Shown: one piece after another, positions 18,630 through 26,649 of the stretch
How the letters are laid out: each line of letters starts with the position of its first letter
Numbering within the stretch: position 1 is the stretch's first letter
Assembly: GCA_036646055.1 (NCBI GenBank)
Contig: JAVXMY010000002.1
Coordinates: 186,001 to 250,000, forward strand
Length of the DNA: 64,000 bases
Source of the DNA: JAVWMQ01 sp036646055
GTDB lineage: Bacteria; Bacillota; Clostridia; Peptostreptococcales; Anaerovoracaceae
Direction: 5' to 3'
The notes under the pieces: model-generated
What the model was told of the DNA's origin: nothing
The model's database searches: none
Seen by the model: the letters and a program-made list of their open reading frames with translations, nothing else
Translations under genes and position numbers: made by a program

Positions 18630-19865
18630 TTAGGATATTTTAGTTACAGATACTGGTGATGATTTATACCAAGTTACTGGAACAGTCTTACCATTTCCAT
18701 CTTTCATTTTGAACTTAGGTACAATATGATAAGTGTTTTTACCTGAAACTGGGGTTTTGTCTCTAAACTTTACAATGTCCTCATTATAGCGATAATCTAC
18801 CGTTGAGATTTTTTTGCCATTTCTATATACATCAAACTGCTTGTCCATAAACCAAGGGTCTTTGTTTGATTTTCTAATCCAAAATCCGTTATATTCCCCA
18901 GCAGACTTATCGTAGTAAGTACTCTTCATTTCCAAAGAAATAGTTCCATCACTATTTGCATTGCTAGATTTAATGTAACCACCTGTAATAGTTGCCCACA
19001 ATGAATCTGGCATTACAAAGGCCATAGCATGGTTAGCAAAAGACTTCTCACCGTCAAATAGATAGAAATTCCTACCCTGCTGGCTAGAAACGAAGGTCCA
19101 TGCCTTTAATGATTTAGGAATTCCATAAACCACGCCTGAAGAACTAGGTTCTAAATATGAAGATTCTACTCCATTTGGAATTACCGCCCCTTGTGATAAC
19201 TTATTAGGTATGGCTATTAACTTATTGCCTGACATTAGTAACCCATTTTGAGCCTTATATTTCTTATTTCCCTTTGCAACTTTAATTACCTCTAAATTAT
19301 TTGCATTAATAAAGGTATTTTGAGAAATAGACTTGCAGTTTTGGGAAATAGTAACTGACTTAAGATATTTACCTCCTAGGACGGTTGGCATCCCTGCACT
19401 TTGTACGCTACTTGGCATTACATAACTAGTACTCTTTTTCTTTGACGGATAGGCGATTATTGTTTTCATATTCTTAGTGTACAAAATCCCTGCCACAGAC
19501 TTAAAGCTTTTGTTTCCTGGTGCCACTTTTATTGTTTCAAGATTTCCACCAACGAAGCAACCTCCCGTAATGGAAACAACACTTTTGGGCAAAGTCAGAC
19601 TTTTAGTCCCAGTTGTTCCCGTAAATGCAGGATTACCAAGTTTTTTAATTTTGACCCCATTTACCTTAGCGGGTATCGCCTTAACATTTTTGGATGCTCC
19701 CTCTATGGTTCCAGAATCTTTGGGGCTAATGTAAATTGTACTTCCATTAACCTTATATGCTCGGCACTTGAAATGGCTTGGTGGTGGACAACCAAAGGCC
19801 ATAGCAGTTGTTGTTATCACCATTATACTGGCCACAAGAACCGAAATTATTACTCTCTTCTTCAT
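18630..19865 (-). CDS. Secreted BspA-type leucine-rich repeat protein
   Basis: A 411-residue protein with a signal peptide (MKKRVIISVLVASIMVITTT, cleavage likely near AMAFG). Residues about 60-260 hold BspA-like (LRR_5) repeats: KSLTLPKSVVSITGGCF, LETIKVAPGNKSFKS, LKSVTISQNCKSI, LEVIKVAKGNKKYKA. The last ~130 residues are a β-rich region without a clear family. No LPXTG sorting signal or membrane anchor is visible, so it may be released or bound non-covalently. A promoter-like TATAAT overlapped by a dyad (19948-19970) lies upstream. Its role is probably adhesion, by analogy only. Confidence 0.85.
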   Translation of the reverse strand: MKKRVIISVLVASIMVITTTAMAFGCPPPSHFKCRAYKVNGSTIYISPKDSGTIEGASKNVKAIPAKVNGVKIKKLGNPAFTGTTGTKSLTLPKSVVSITGGCFVGGNLETIKVAPGNKSFKSVAGILYTKNMKTIIAYPSKKKSTSYVMPSSVQSAGMPTVLGGKYLKSVTISQNCKSISQNTFINANNLEVIKVAKGNKKYKAQNGLLMSGNKLIAIPNKLSQGAVIPNGVESSYLEPSSSGVVYGIPKSLKAWTFVSSQQGRNFYLFDGEKSFANHAMAFVMPDSLWATITGGYIKSSNANSDGTISLEMKSTYYDKSAGEYNGFWIRKSNKDPWFMDKQFDVYRNGKKISTVDYRYNEDIVKFRDKTPVSGKNTYHIVPKFKMKDGNGKTVPVTWYKSSPVSVTKIS

Positions 19866-19947
19866 AAGTACTTCCCCCTCATACTTCTACAATGTTTTTT
19901 AACTAATGTATACCTATAATGATGTCTATGGTGCTATTCTTCCTCTT

Positions 19948-19970
19948 TGGTATATAGTAATATTATACCA
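19948..19970. promoter_or_regulatory. Dyad over the -10 of the LRR gene
   Basis: TGGTATA and TATACCA are 7-base inverted repeats nine bases apart, covering a minus-strand TATAAT upstream of the LRR gene. It may be an operator, but no good -35 is seen. Confidence 0.4.
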
Positions 19971-20028
19971 TTTTTGTTTATTCCTTAAAAGGTTAATTTT
20001 TGAAGATTTTGCTAAAGAAAATTAATAA

Positions 20029-20057
20029 TAGACAAGAGCCACAAAAGTGGCTATAAT
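20029..20057 (+). promoter_or_regulatory. tRNA-Glu promoter
   Basis: TAGACA and TATAAT with a 17-base spacer, 26 bases before the tRNA. The spacer contains a 6-base dyad, AGCCAC-AAAA-GTGGCT, running into the -10. Confidence 0.8.
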
Positions 20058-20082
20058 ATTTATTGTGAGATTAATAAATCAT

Positions 20083-20157
20083 GTCCCCATGGTCAAGTGG
20101 TTAAGACGCCACCCTCTCACGGTGAAATCAGGGGTTCGACTCCCCTTGGGGATACCA
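20083..20157 (+). tRNA. tRNA-Glu (anticodon CTC)
   Basis: A full cloverleaf can be drawn: 7-bp acceptor stem (GTCCCCA / TGGGGAT with a G-U end pair), anticodon loop CTCTCAC with CTC at 20116-20118, T-arm GGGGTTCGACTCCCC, and an encoded CCA at 20155-20157. The sequence closely follows bacterial tRNA-Glu. It reads GAG codons. It has its own promoter and terminator and stands alone. Confidence 0.95.
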
Positions 20158-20161
20158 GATC

Positions 20162-20195
20162 AAAAGACCTTCCTTAATTAGGAAGGTCTTTTTTA
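20162..20195 (+). terminator. Terminator after tRNA-Glu
   Basis: AAAAGACCTTCC pairs with GGAAGGTCTTTT around a 7-base loop and ends in a T-run. Confidence 0.92.
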
Positions 20196-20328
20196 TATGT
20201 GCCAAAACTCACTTTTAATGTTAGAAACTATCCCTATGGGTAGGTTACAAAGCAAAAAAATCATGCTACAATTAAAAAGATTGTTAAAAATTATTTTCAA
20301 TTATGTAAAATCGAAAGGGGATTTACAC

Positions 20329-22698
20329 ATGAAGGAGCAATTCATAAAAGTTCCCACATTATTTCAAAAATTAAAACAGGCAGAAAAGGAACATTGTCTG
20401 ATTTATATTAACGCGCCAGGCGGTTATGGAAAAAGTACAGCAGTACAATACTATTTGCGCAATAAACCTCACATTACAATAAGTGGCGTGGATGGATTCT
20501 TTGACCCTATGCCTTTGCCAGAAACTATTCTACAAACAGTAGTAGTTATTGAAGATCTCTCATTTCTTAATGAAAAAGAAAGTTTTAAATACCTTAGCTC
20601 TTTGTTGGAATCAACAGAGAAATGGTTTATTCTAATTGGAAGAAGTCCTCTTCCTATGTGGTTACAAGCACAGATCACAGACCGCAAAATTCTATTAGCA
20701 GTAGAACACGATTTAATGTGGAATTCACAACAAATTAGGAGGTTTCTTACAGAAATTGAAGTAAAAGTTACCCCAAAGGAAGCAGAACAAATTGCAGCAG
20801 ATACTATGGGACACCCAGTAACAATAAAATTATTGGCACAACGTATGAAGGAAGGGTTGCCTTATGGGGCAGAAGCAATAGGAAAAACAAAAATTGATTT
20901 ATACCATTACTTAGATTATGCTTTTTATAGATATTTGGACGAAGAATTGAAACAGGCAATACTTCGCCTTGCAGGCTTTGAAAGTTTCACGCTTCCTATG
21001 GCCGAGATGATTACAGGTTGCAGCAATGCAAGCCTGCTAATTAAAAAATCAATGGCAGTTAGTGATTTCTTGCAAAATGATGGACGAGGTAACTATAGTA
21101 TGCGATACATCCTTCAAGAATACTTAATGTGGAAACAAAAGACTGAGCTAACTAAGGAGCAATACAATAATATTCATTATAATGCAGGGCTTTTTTTTGA
21201 ACTTCAAGGAAATATAAAAAAGGCATTGATCCATTATGAAAAAGCAAACAGACATGGAAAAATTGCAGAACTTTTAATTAAAAATTCTATGAAACACCCA
21301 GGTAATGGACATTATTATGAAACTAGGGCATATTATTTAAATCTTCCAAAAGAGCAGGTAGAGAAGTCTCCAACCTTGATTGCAGGTTTATGTATGCTTC
21401 ACTCCTTGCTTATGCAAACTGAGCAAAGCGAGCAGTGGTATGATACTCTTAAAGCTTTTGAGCAAAAATCAGGAATCCCGGCTAGTCAAAAAAAAGAAGC
21501 AAAAAGTCGTTTAGCATACCTAGATATTGCGTTACCACACAGAGGTAGTGTAGGTCTTTCAAAAATGCTAAAAAATGTAGCTTTACTATGTAGTAAAAGA
21601 TCAGTATCGCTATCGGAATTTTCAATTACCAGTAATATGCCATCTGTAATGAATGGTGGCAAAGATTTTTGTGAATGGAGCAAAATAGATAAAGAACTAG
21701 CAAGAACACTAAAAAAACCTGTTGAATTGGTACTTGGAACTTTTGGGTCAGGATTAGTTAATGTAGCATTAGCTGAAAGTGCTTTTGAAAAACGTAGCAT
21801 GGATGCATATGATATTTTGTCTCTATTAAATAGTGGCTATACTATGGCGGAGACTAAGGGTACAGATGAGATGTGTTTTGCTAGCATTGGCATTATGACT
21901 AGAATTCATATTAGCAGAAAACAACCGCAGCTTGCATCTTCTTTGCTTATGGATTTTAAAAAGAAGGTGATAAAAGAAGGACAAAGCCATTTAATTCCTA
22001 ATATAAATGCTTTATCTGTTGCTACAGAACTTTTTACAGGTAATGTAGATATAGCAAATCAATGGCTTACCAATGAAGCCCCCAATGAAAACTTGGAGTT
22101 TTATATATTGGAACGTTATCGATATTTAATTAAAATTAAAGCCTACATTGCACTTGGTAGATTAGAGGAAGCCGCAAATCTTATTGAACGTCTTTCATAT
22201 TACTTTGAGGAGTATGGCAGAAACTATCAACAGATTGAAAATGGGATACTTCGTGCTATTGTTCAGCATCGAATGCATCTTGGCAACTGGAAAATGAGTC
22301 TAACTAAAGCATTAAAAAAAGCAGAGAATTATCAGTTTATCTCAGTAGTTGCAGAATATGGCGTAGCGCTTCACCCTCTTTTAAAGGAAGCTGGGGATTT
22401 GGGACTTTCAAAAAAATATGAAAATAAGTTATATGCAGCAGTTAAAGAATTTGCATTAGGTTATCCCAAATATTTAGAGACTATACAAGTACTCACAGAA
22501 CCTCTTACCGAAATGGAAGAGAAAATATTGCCATTGTTATGTAGTGGTCTAGCAATGAATGAAATCGCAACTCGATGCGGCATTACCTACAATACTGTAA
22601 AATATCACAACCGAAATCTTTATCGTAAACTTGGAGTAAAGAACAGACAGCAAGTACAGGTAGTAGCAAGACAGATTGGGTTGTATGGAGGTATATAA
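20329..22698 (+). CDS. MalT/LuxR-type ATP-dependent transcription activator
   Basis: A 789-residue regulator. The N-terminus has a Walker A loop (APGGYGKST) in a STAND-like NTPase region with VVVIEDLSFL as a probable Walker B strand. The middle ~400 residues are helical, TPR-like (repeated Leu/Ala-rich helices). The C-terminal ~65 residues are a LuxR HTH: LTEMEEKILPLLCSGLAMNE ... ITYNTVKYHNRNLYRKLGVK. MalT-type proteins bind ATP and a ligand and then activate promoters. AAAGGGG lies nine bases before the chosen ATG; an upstream extension to 20197 has no ribosome site. It heads an operon with a small protein and a surface protein, its likely targets. Confidence 0.87.
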   Translation: MKEQFIKVPTLFQKLKQAEKEHCLIYINAPGGYGKSTAVQYYLRNKPHITISGVDGFFDPMPLPETILQTVVVIEDLSFLNEKESFKYLSSLLESTEKWFILIGRSPLPMWLQAQITDRKILLAVEHDLMWNSQQIRRFLTEIEVKVTPKEAEQIAADTMGHPVTIKLLAQRMKEGLPYGAEAIGKTKIDLYHYLDYAFYRYLDEELKQAILRLAGFESFTLPMAEMITGCSNASLLIKKSMAVSDFLQNDGRGNYSMRYILQEYLMWKQKTELTKEQYNNIHYNAGLFFELQGNIKKALIHYEKANRHGKIAELLIKNSMKHPGNGHYYETRAYYLNLPKEQVEKSPTLIAGLCMLHSLLMQTEQSEQWYDTLKAFEQKSGIPASQKKEAKSRLAYLDIALPHRGSVGLSKMLKNVALLCSKRSVSLSEFSITSNMPSVMNGGKDFCEWSKIDKELARTLKKPVELVLGTFGSGLVNVALAESAFEKRSMDAYDILSLLNSGYTMAETKGTDEMCFASIGIMTRIHISRKQPQLASSLLMDFKKKVIKEGQSHLIPNINALSVATELFTGNVDIANQWLTNEAPNENLEFYILERYRYLIKIKAYIALGRLEEAANLIERLSYYFEEYGRNYQQIENGILRAIVQHRMHLGNWKMSLTKALKKAENYQFISVVAEYGVALHPLLKEAGDLGLSKKYENKLYAAVKEFALGYPKYLETIQVLTEPLTEMEEKILPLLCSGLAMNEIATRCGITYNTVKYHNRNLYRKLGVKNRQQVQVVARQIGLYGGI

Positions 22699-22701
22699 AA
22701 T

Positions 22702-22968
22702 ATGAAATGGAAAAAAGACATGACGATAAACAAACATGGGCCCTGGCAATTATGCTTGGGCAATAAGATCGTTTCTATTGCTAAAGAGGATATTTATATT
22801 GTAAAAGCTGTGGAAGATGGTATTTCTAAAGACGAAGATTTAGTGAGACTAATCGCAGAAACCGAAGAAATTGATGAAATTTCAGCAGCCTTTGGGCTAG
22901 CGCAGTTTCTGCTTGATTATAGTGATTTTATTGCAGAGGATAACTCGCATTACATTATTACTAATTAA
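22702..22968 (+). CDS. Small PqqD-like protein of unknown function
   Basis: An 88-residue acidic protein starting three bases after the regulator stop; GGAGG lies within the end of the regulator gene. The layout of three short strands followed by VKAVEDGISKDEDLVRLIAE and a final helix AQFLLDYSDFI resembles the winged-helix PqqD/RRE fold (strands, then a DG turn, then helices). The similarity is only by pattern and could be chance. It has no signal peptide or membrane segment. Its place between a regulator and a secreted protein suggests a link to that protein's expression or maturation. Confidence 0.7.
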   Translation: MKWKKDMTINKHGPWQLCLGNKIVSIAKEDIYIVKAVEDGISKDEDLVRLIAETEEIDEISAAFGLAQFLLDYSDFIAEDNSHYIITN

Positions 22969-22996
22969 TATATTTATTTATGGAGGATTTATAAAA

Positions 22997-25528
22997 ATGA
23001 AAAAAAAATTAAAACGAAAAATGTTAGCGGTGGTATTATCTGCCTTTCTGATTCTTCAAGCAGCTGGCATATCGCCAGTTTATGCTGTAGAAAATGATAA
23101 GATTGATACTACAACAAAGCAAAGTACATCGAACGATAAATTGCAATCTTCATCAACTACAGAAGGTTCTACGTGGCTTGATCATGCGGCGACGCAATTT
23201 GCTAGTGGTAATGGAACTCTAGAATCTCCCTACCTTATTTCTAATGCAGAAGAATTAGCCTATCTTGCAAAAATTTCGAATGATAAAACCTTTTCAAGAC
23301 CTAATACTGAAAATAAATTTTTTAAATTAACGGAAAATATTGATTTATCCCAATATCAATGGGTTCCAATTGGTAGAAGTGGTTGGAATATTTCAGAATA
23401 TGATGGTCAGTTTTATGGTTACTTTGATGGTAATGGAAAAACTATTATTGGTATGAATGTGGATGAAACAAGCACAGAGTGTTATGCAGGTCTCTTTGGT
23501 GCCATAAGTGGACCTAATGCAAATCAAGCATCACTCATAAAAGATTTAACAATTAAAAATGCAACAATTAAAACTAACGTCACCCAATATGATGAAACTA
23601 ACTGTGGCATTTTAGTTGGTAGTATTGGGACATTAAGCAACTCAGCAAATAATACATTAGTTGAAAACATTAATGTGTCGGGCAATATTATAAAAAATGC
23701 TGCTAATAAAAAAGGTATAAAAGCTGGTGGAGTAGCTGGAAATGCGCAACACGTTACATTTAATAACTGTATGTCGAGTACTAATATTTATGGCCAAGAT
23801 GGCATCAAAACATCTTATTCAGGGGGATTATTTGGTATGCTTAGCAACGCTGTTGTTAACAACTCTACTGCTTTAGGAAAAATAGAAAATGGAACATGGA
23901 CATTGGGTGGGGTTGCAGCCCAAGCAAACGATAGCAAATTAGAAAATTGTATTGCAAATGTAAACATTAATGGAAACGATTGGCGACTTGGCGGATTTAT
24001 TGGTTATGCTTCAAATGCTATAGCCAATAAGTGTGCTGCATATGGTGATGTCACTTTTGACAATAATTTCGATAATGCAAGAACTGGCGGTTTTTTTGGA
24101 GAAGCTGAGTCTGGAAAATTTACACAATGCTATTCTACAGGAAAAGTCATGTCTACAAATAGCGAAATAACAGTAGGTGCTTATGGTGGATATATATCAA
24201 AAGGTGTCGAAATTGAAGGTGCTTATTACGATGCTCCTAACAAAGAGTTAAAAGTTATTGGTGTTGTAAAAGAAGGCACAAAATACGATATTTTAAAATC
24301 TGATATAGCTAAAATTGCCACTTTAATTTCAAATTCAATCACATCTACTGTTCCCGCTGATTATACAAAGGTTAGTACAGCAATTGAAATGGCAAATGCT
24401 TTAAAAAAAGACAATTATGAAGATTTTAGCGCTCTGGAAAGTGCAATAAATGCAGTTAATTTTAATAAATTCTTAAATGAACAGTATGTGGTTTTAGGCT
24501 ACGCTAAATCTATTGAAGATGCAATTGCCGCCCTTCAAAAAAAACCCGCAGTGCCATCAGACATTCCATATCCAGAATATAAACCGATTGTTAGCGATGA
24601 TGGTAAAATTGAAGTTACAGTGAATAAGCCAGACGAAAATGGTAAGGTTGAAGCAGATGTTCCAGATAGCGCAGTAAATAATGCTCTAGACAAGGTTATT
24701 GCAGATGTTGAAGCTGGAAACAAAGAAAATGTTGTAGTTGAAATTAAAGTTAATACAGATAGCAAAGCAGAAGCTGTTGATGTTAAGGTTGACTCAGCAT
24801 CAATAGATAAAATTGCTAAAACAAAAAATGCAACACTTAAAGTTGAATCAAACGTAGGTGCTTTGGAATTAGACAATGATGTTCTAAAAGAAATTTCAAA
24901 GAATGCTGGCGGAGGTAAAGTTAACATTTCAATTGAAAAACCAAAAGTTGAAAATATGCCAGCTAAGCAGCAGGAAACAATTAAGGAAATTGCTAAGAAA
25001 GGCATGGTGTTTAATCTAAGCATTACAGCCGGAGACAAAAAAATCTCAAACTTAGGGGGAATTGCAACACTTTCTGTAGATTATGATTTACCAGAAAACG
25101 AAGTTGCAGAAGGAGTTAGAGTTTACTTTGTTAATGACAATGGCGAGATTAAACCAGTTGATGCACATTATGATGCTAAGAGCAAGAAAATTGTTATGAG
25201 TACAGACCATTTCTCAGTTTATGCTGTAAGTTATGTAAATGTACCTACTAAGGTTGGAATTCTAAGAACTGCTAATGACAAGGGTAGAGCATCTCTAAGA
25301 TGGTCTAGAGCTACTAATGATCCTGAAGGATACAGAGTATACAGATCAGCAACTAAAGATGGCAAGTACAAACCAATTGCTTGGGTGAAAAACGGTAAGG
25401 CTAAAACTTACAAAGAAAAAGCTAAGAAAACTAACAAGACTTACTACTATAAGGTTAGAGCTTACAAGAATATGGATGGCAAAAAGGTTTGGGGAGGATA
25501 CTCACCAATCAAAGTTGTTAAATTCTAA
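22997..25528 (+). CDS. Secreted GLUG-repeat and Fn3-type surface protein
   Basis: An 843-residue protein. A basic signal peptide (residues 1-31) is followed by a GLUG-like repeat region (about 70-430) with recurring AGLFG, GGLFGM, GGVAAQ, GGFIGY and GGFFGE units, each followed by a conserved NC or QC step. A low-complexity acidic linker rich in V, D, K and N follows. The last ~95 residues are an Fn3-like module (LRWSRATNDPEGYRVYRS ... YYYKVRAYKNMDGKKVWGGY) related to the C-terminus of the protein at 52956-54929. No LPXTG is present. GGAGG lies before ATG at 22997; a longer frame is not supported. A terminator follows. Confidence 0.85.
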   Translation: MKKKLKRKMLAVVLSAFLILQAAGISPVYAVENDKIDTTTKQSTSNDKLQSSSTTEGSTWLDHAATQFASGNGTLESPYLISNAEELAYLAKISNDKTFSRPNTENKFFKLTENIDLSQYQWVPIGRSGWNISEYDGQFYGYFDGNGKTIIGMNVDETSTECYAGLFGAISGPNANQASLIKDLTIKNATIKTNVTQYDETNCGILVGSIGTLSNSANNTLVENINVSGNIIKNAANKKGIKAGGVAGNAQHVTFNNCMSSTNIYGQDGIKTSYSGGLFGMLSNAVVNNSTALGKIENGTWTLGGVAAQANDSKLENCIANVNINGNDWRLGGFIGYASNAIANKCAAYGDVTFDNNFDNARTGGFFGEAESGKFTQCYSTGKVMSTNSEITVGAYGGYISKGVEIEGAYYDAPNKELKVIGVVKEGTKYDILKSDIAKIATLISNSITSTVPADYTKVSTAIEMANALKKDNYEDFSALESAINAVNFNKFLNEQYVVLGYAKSIEDAIAALQKKPAVPSDIPYPEYKPIVSDDGKIEVTVNKPDENGKVEADVPDSAVNNALDKVIADVEAGNKENVVVEIKVNTDSKAEAVDVKVDSASIDKIAKTKNATLKVESNVGALELDNDVLKEISKNAGGGKVNISIEKPKVENMPAKQQETIKEIAKKGMVFNLSITAGDKKISNLGGIATLSVDYDLPENEVAEGVRVYFVNDNGEIKPVDAHYDAKSKKIVMSTDHFSVYAVSYVNVPTKVGILRTANDKGRASLRWSRATNDPEGYRVYRSATKDGKYKPIAWVKNGKAKTYKEKAKKTNKTYYYKVRAYKNMDGKKVWGGYSPIKVVKF

Positions 25529-25548
25529 CTTCGACTAATTAAATAACA

Positions 25549-25586
25549 TAAAAAAACATCCCTGGTAAAACGCGGGGGTGTTTTCT
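25549..25586 (+). terminator. Intrinsic terminator of the MalT-surface protein operon
   Basis: AAAACATCCC pairs with GGGGGTGTTTT (one G-T pair) and is followed by CTTGTTT. Confidence 0.8.
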
Positions 25587-25711
25587 TGTTTAAATTTAGT
25601 TCTATAATAAGTGTGGAGTTTAATAGCAAAAGCTCATTCAACTGTCTCAACATTTTTTTAAGTGCTAGGAATAAATGTCTTTTTTATATGTATTGAAAGT
25701 TGTTTTCTTGC

Positions 25712-26443
25712 TTATTTGGAGCAGAATACTTCAATTGCAGCAGCCATAAATGCAGCTGTACCCTCTCCATTTTGATCAATATTTTTAGTAAAACGCTCAT
25801 CACCCACATACATTAGACCCAAGCCAGACAAAATCTCTTTTGAACAATTGTAGAAATTAGCTGTAATAAACTCCTGCCATTTCTTTACAAGTTCTTGAGC
25901 TTCATTGCTTTCCGGTTGAATATTGCGTTTCTCACCAAAAGCTTGTAAAATTGCCTTGCCCTCATCAAATAACATTTTCCACTGGTTATCATCATAATTT
26001 CCTGCCTTTTGCTCGCTTTCAGTATAAGCAACAGTGTCACCCCAACGTTCCTTTACCTCCTTAGCATATTTCTTCTTAGTCATTTCAAATTCGCTATTAT
26101 CAAATTGTTTAAAACTCATATCATGTTCTCCTTTCAAAGTATTATCAACAAGGGCAATTAAATCGTTTATGCGACTTCGCTTTTGCAAAAGCAACTCCCT
26201 ATGTTTTGTTAAGGCTTTTGCCTTATCGTAGTTTGAATTCGTTATAATTTCCTTAATGTCCTTTAGAGAAAAGTCTAATTCTCTAAAGAACAGAATTTGT
26301 TGCAGGGTTTCCAGTGCAGTACTATTGTAAATGCGATAACCTGAATCTGTAATCTCGCTTGGCTTTAATAAACCAATTTCATCATAGTAATGCAAGGTTC
26401 GCACTGTAATTCCTGTCAACTTTGCCACTTCATTTATTTTCAC
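25712..26443 (-). CDS. MerR-family regulator with TipAS drug-recognition domain
   Basis: A 243-residue TipAL/Mta-like regulator. Residues 1-70 are the MerR wing-HTH (INEVAKLTGITVRTLHYYDE, GLLKPSEI..GYRIY), 75-110 a coiled-coil dimer helix, and about 120-243 the TipAS globin-like domain that binds thiopeptide-type or other hydrophobic drugs (KERWGDT, NFYNCSKEILSGLGLMYVGD). Binding would reshape a promoter with an overlong spacer. Such a promoter with a 21-bp palindrome lies just upstream of its own gene, so it is self-regulated. No drug exporter is adjacent on this strand, although an MFS gene lies 4 kb away. Confidence 0.92.
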   Translation of the reverse strand: MKINEVAKLTGITVRTLHYYDEIGLLKPSEITDSGYRIYNSTALETLQQILFFRELDFSLKDIKEIITNSNYDKAKALTKHRELLLQKRSRINDLIALVDNTLKGEHDMSFKQFDNSEFEMTKKKYAKEVKERWGDTVAYTESEQKAGNYDDNQWKMLFDEGKAILQAFGEKRNIQPESNEAQELVKKWQEFITANFYNCSKEILSGLGLMYVGDERFTKNIDQNGEGTAAFMAAAIEVFCSK

Positions 26444-26491
26444 TTCCTAAATTCCTCCATTTCATATTTTATGTTTTCCAACTATAAGTAT

Positions 26492-26522
26492 ACTTTACAC
26501 TATTACGTAACGTAATAGTCAA
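26492..26522 (-). promoter_or_regulatory. MerR-type promoter with 21-bp palindromic operator
   Basis: On the minus strand TTGACT and TAAAGT are 19 bases apart, the long spacer typical of MerR targets. A perfect palindrome (10-base arms ACTATTACGT / ACGTAATAGT around one base, 26499-26519) fills the spacer. It lies about 50 bases before the merR start. Confidence 0.85.
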
Positions 26523-26605
26523 TAGTTTTTGAAATATTATTTAAAATTTCATTTCTTCTGCTACCACAAAAATACACAAAGCAACTGTCTATTTTAGTAT
26601 AAGAA

Positions 26606-26643
26606 TAAAAAAACAGCTATATTCATTATATAACTGTTTTTTT
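26606..26643 (-). terminator. Intrinsic terminator of the riboswitch-controlled surface gene
   Basis: AAAAACAG pairs with CTGTTTTT, with an inner TATA/TATA stem; T- and A-runs are on both sides. Confidence 0.85.
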
Positions 26644-26649
26644 CTAAAT

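Noticed and set aside
24535..25038. 167-codon minus-strand open frame
   Set aside because: Antisense to the low-complexity linker of the surface protein; Ser/Thr/Leu-rich shadow without a ribosome site.
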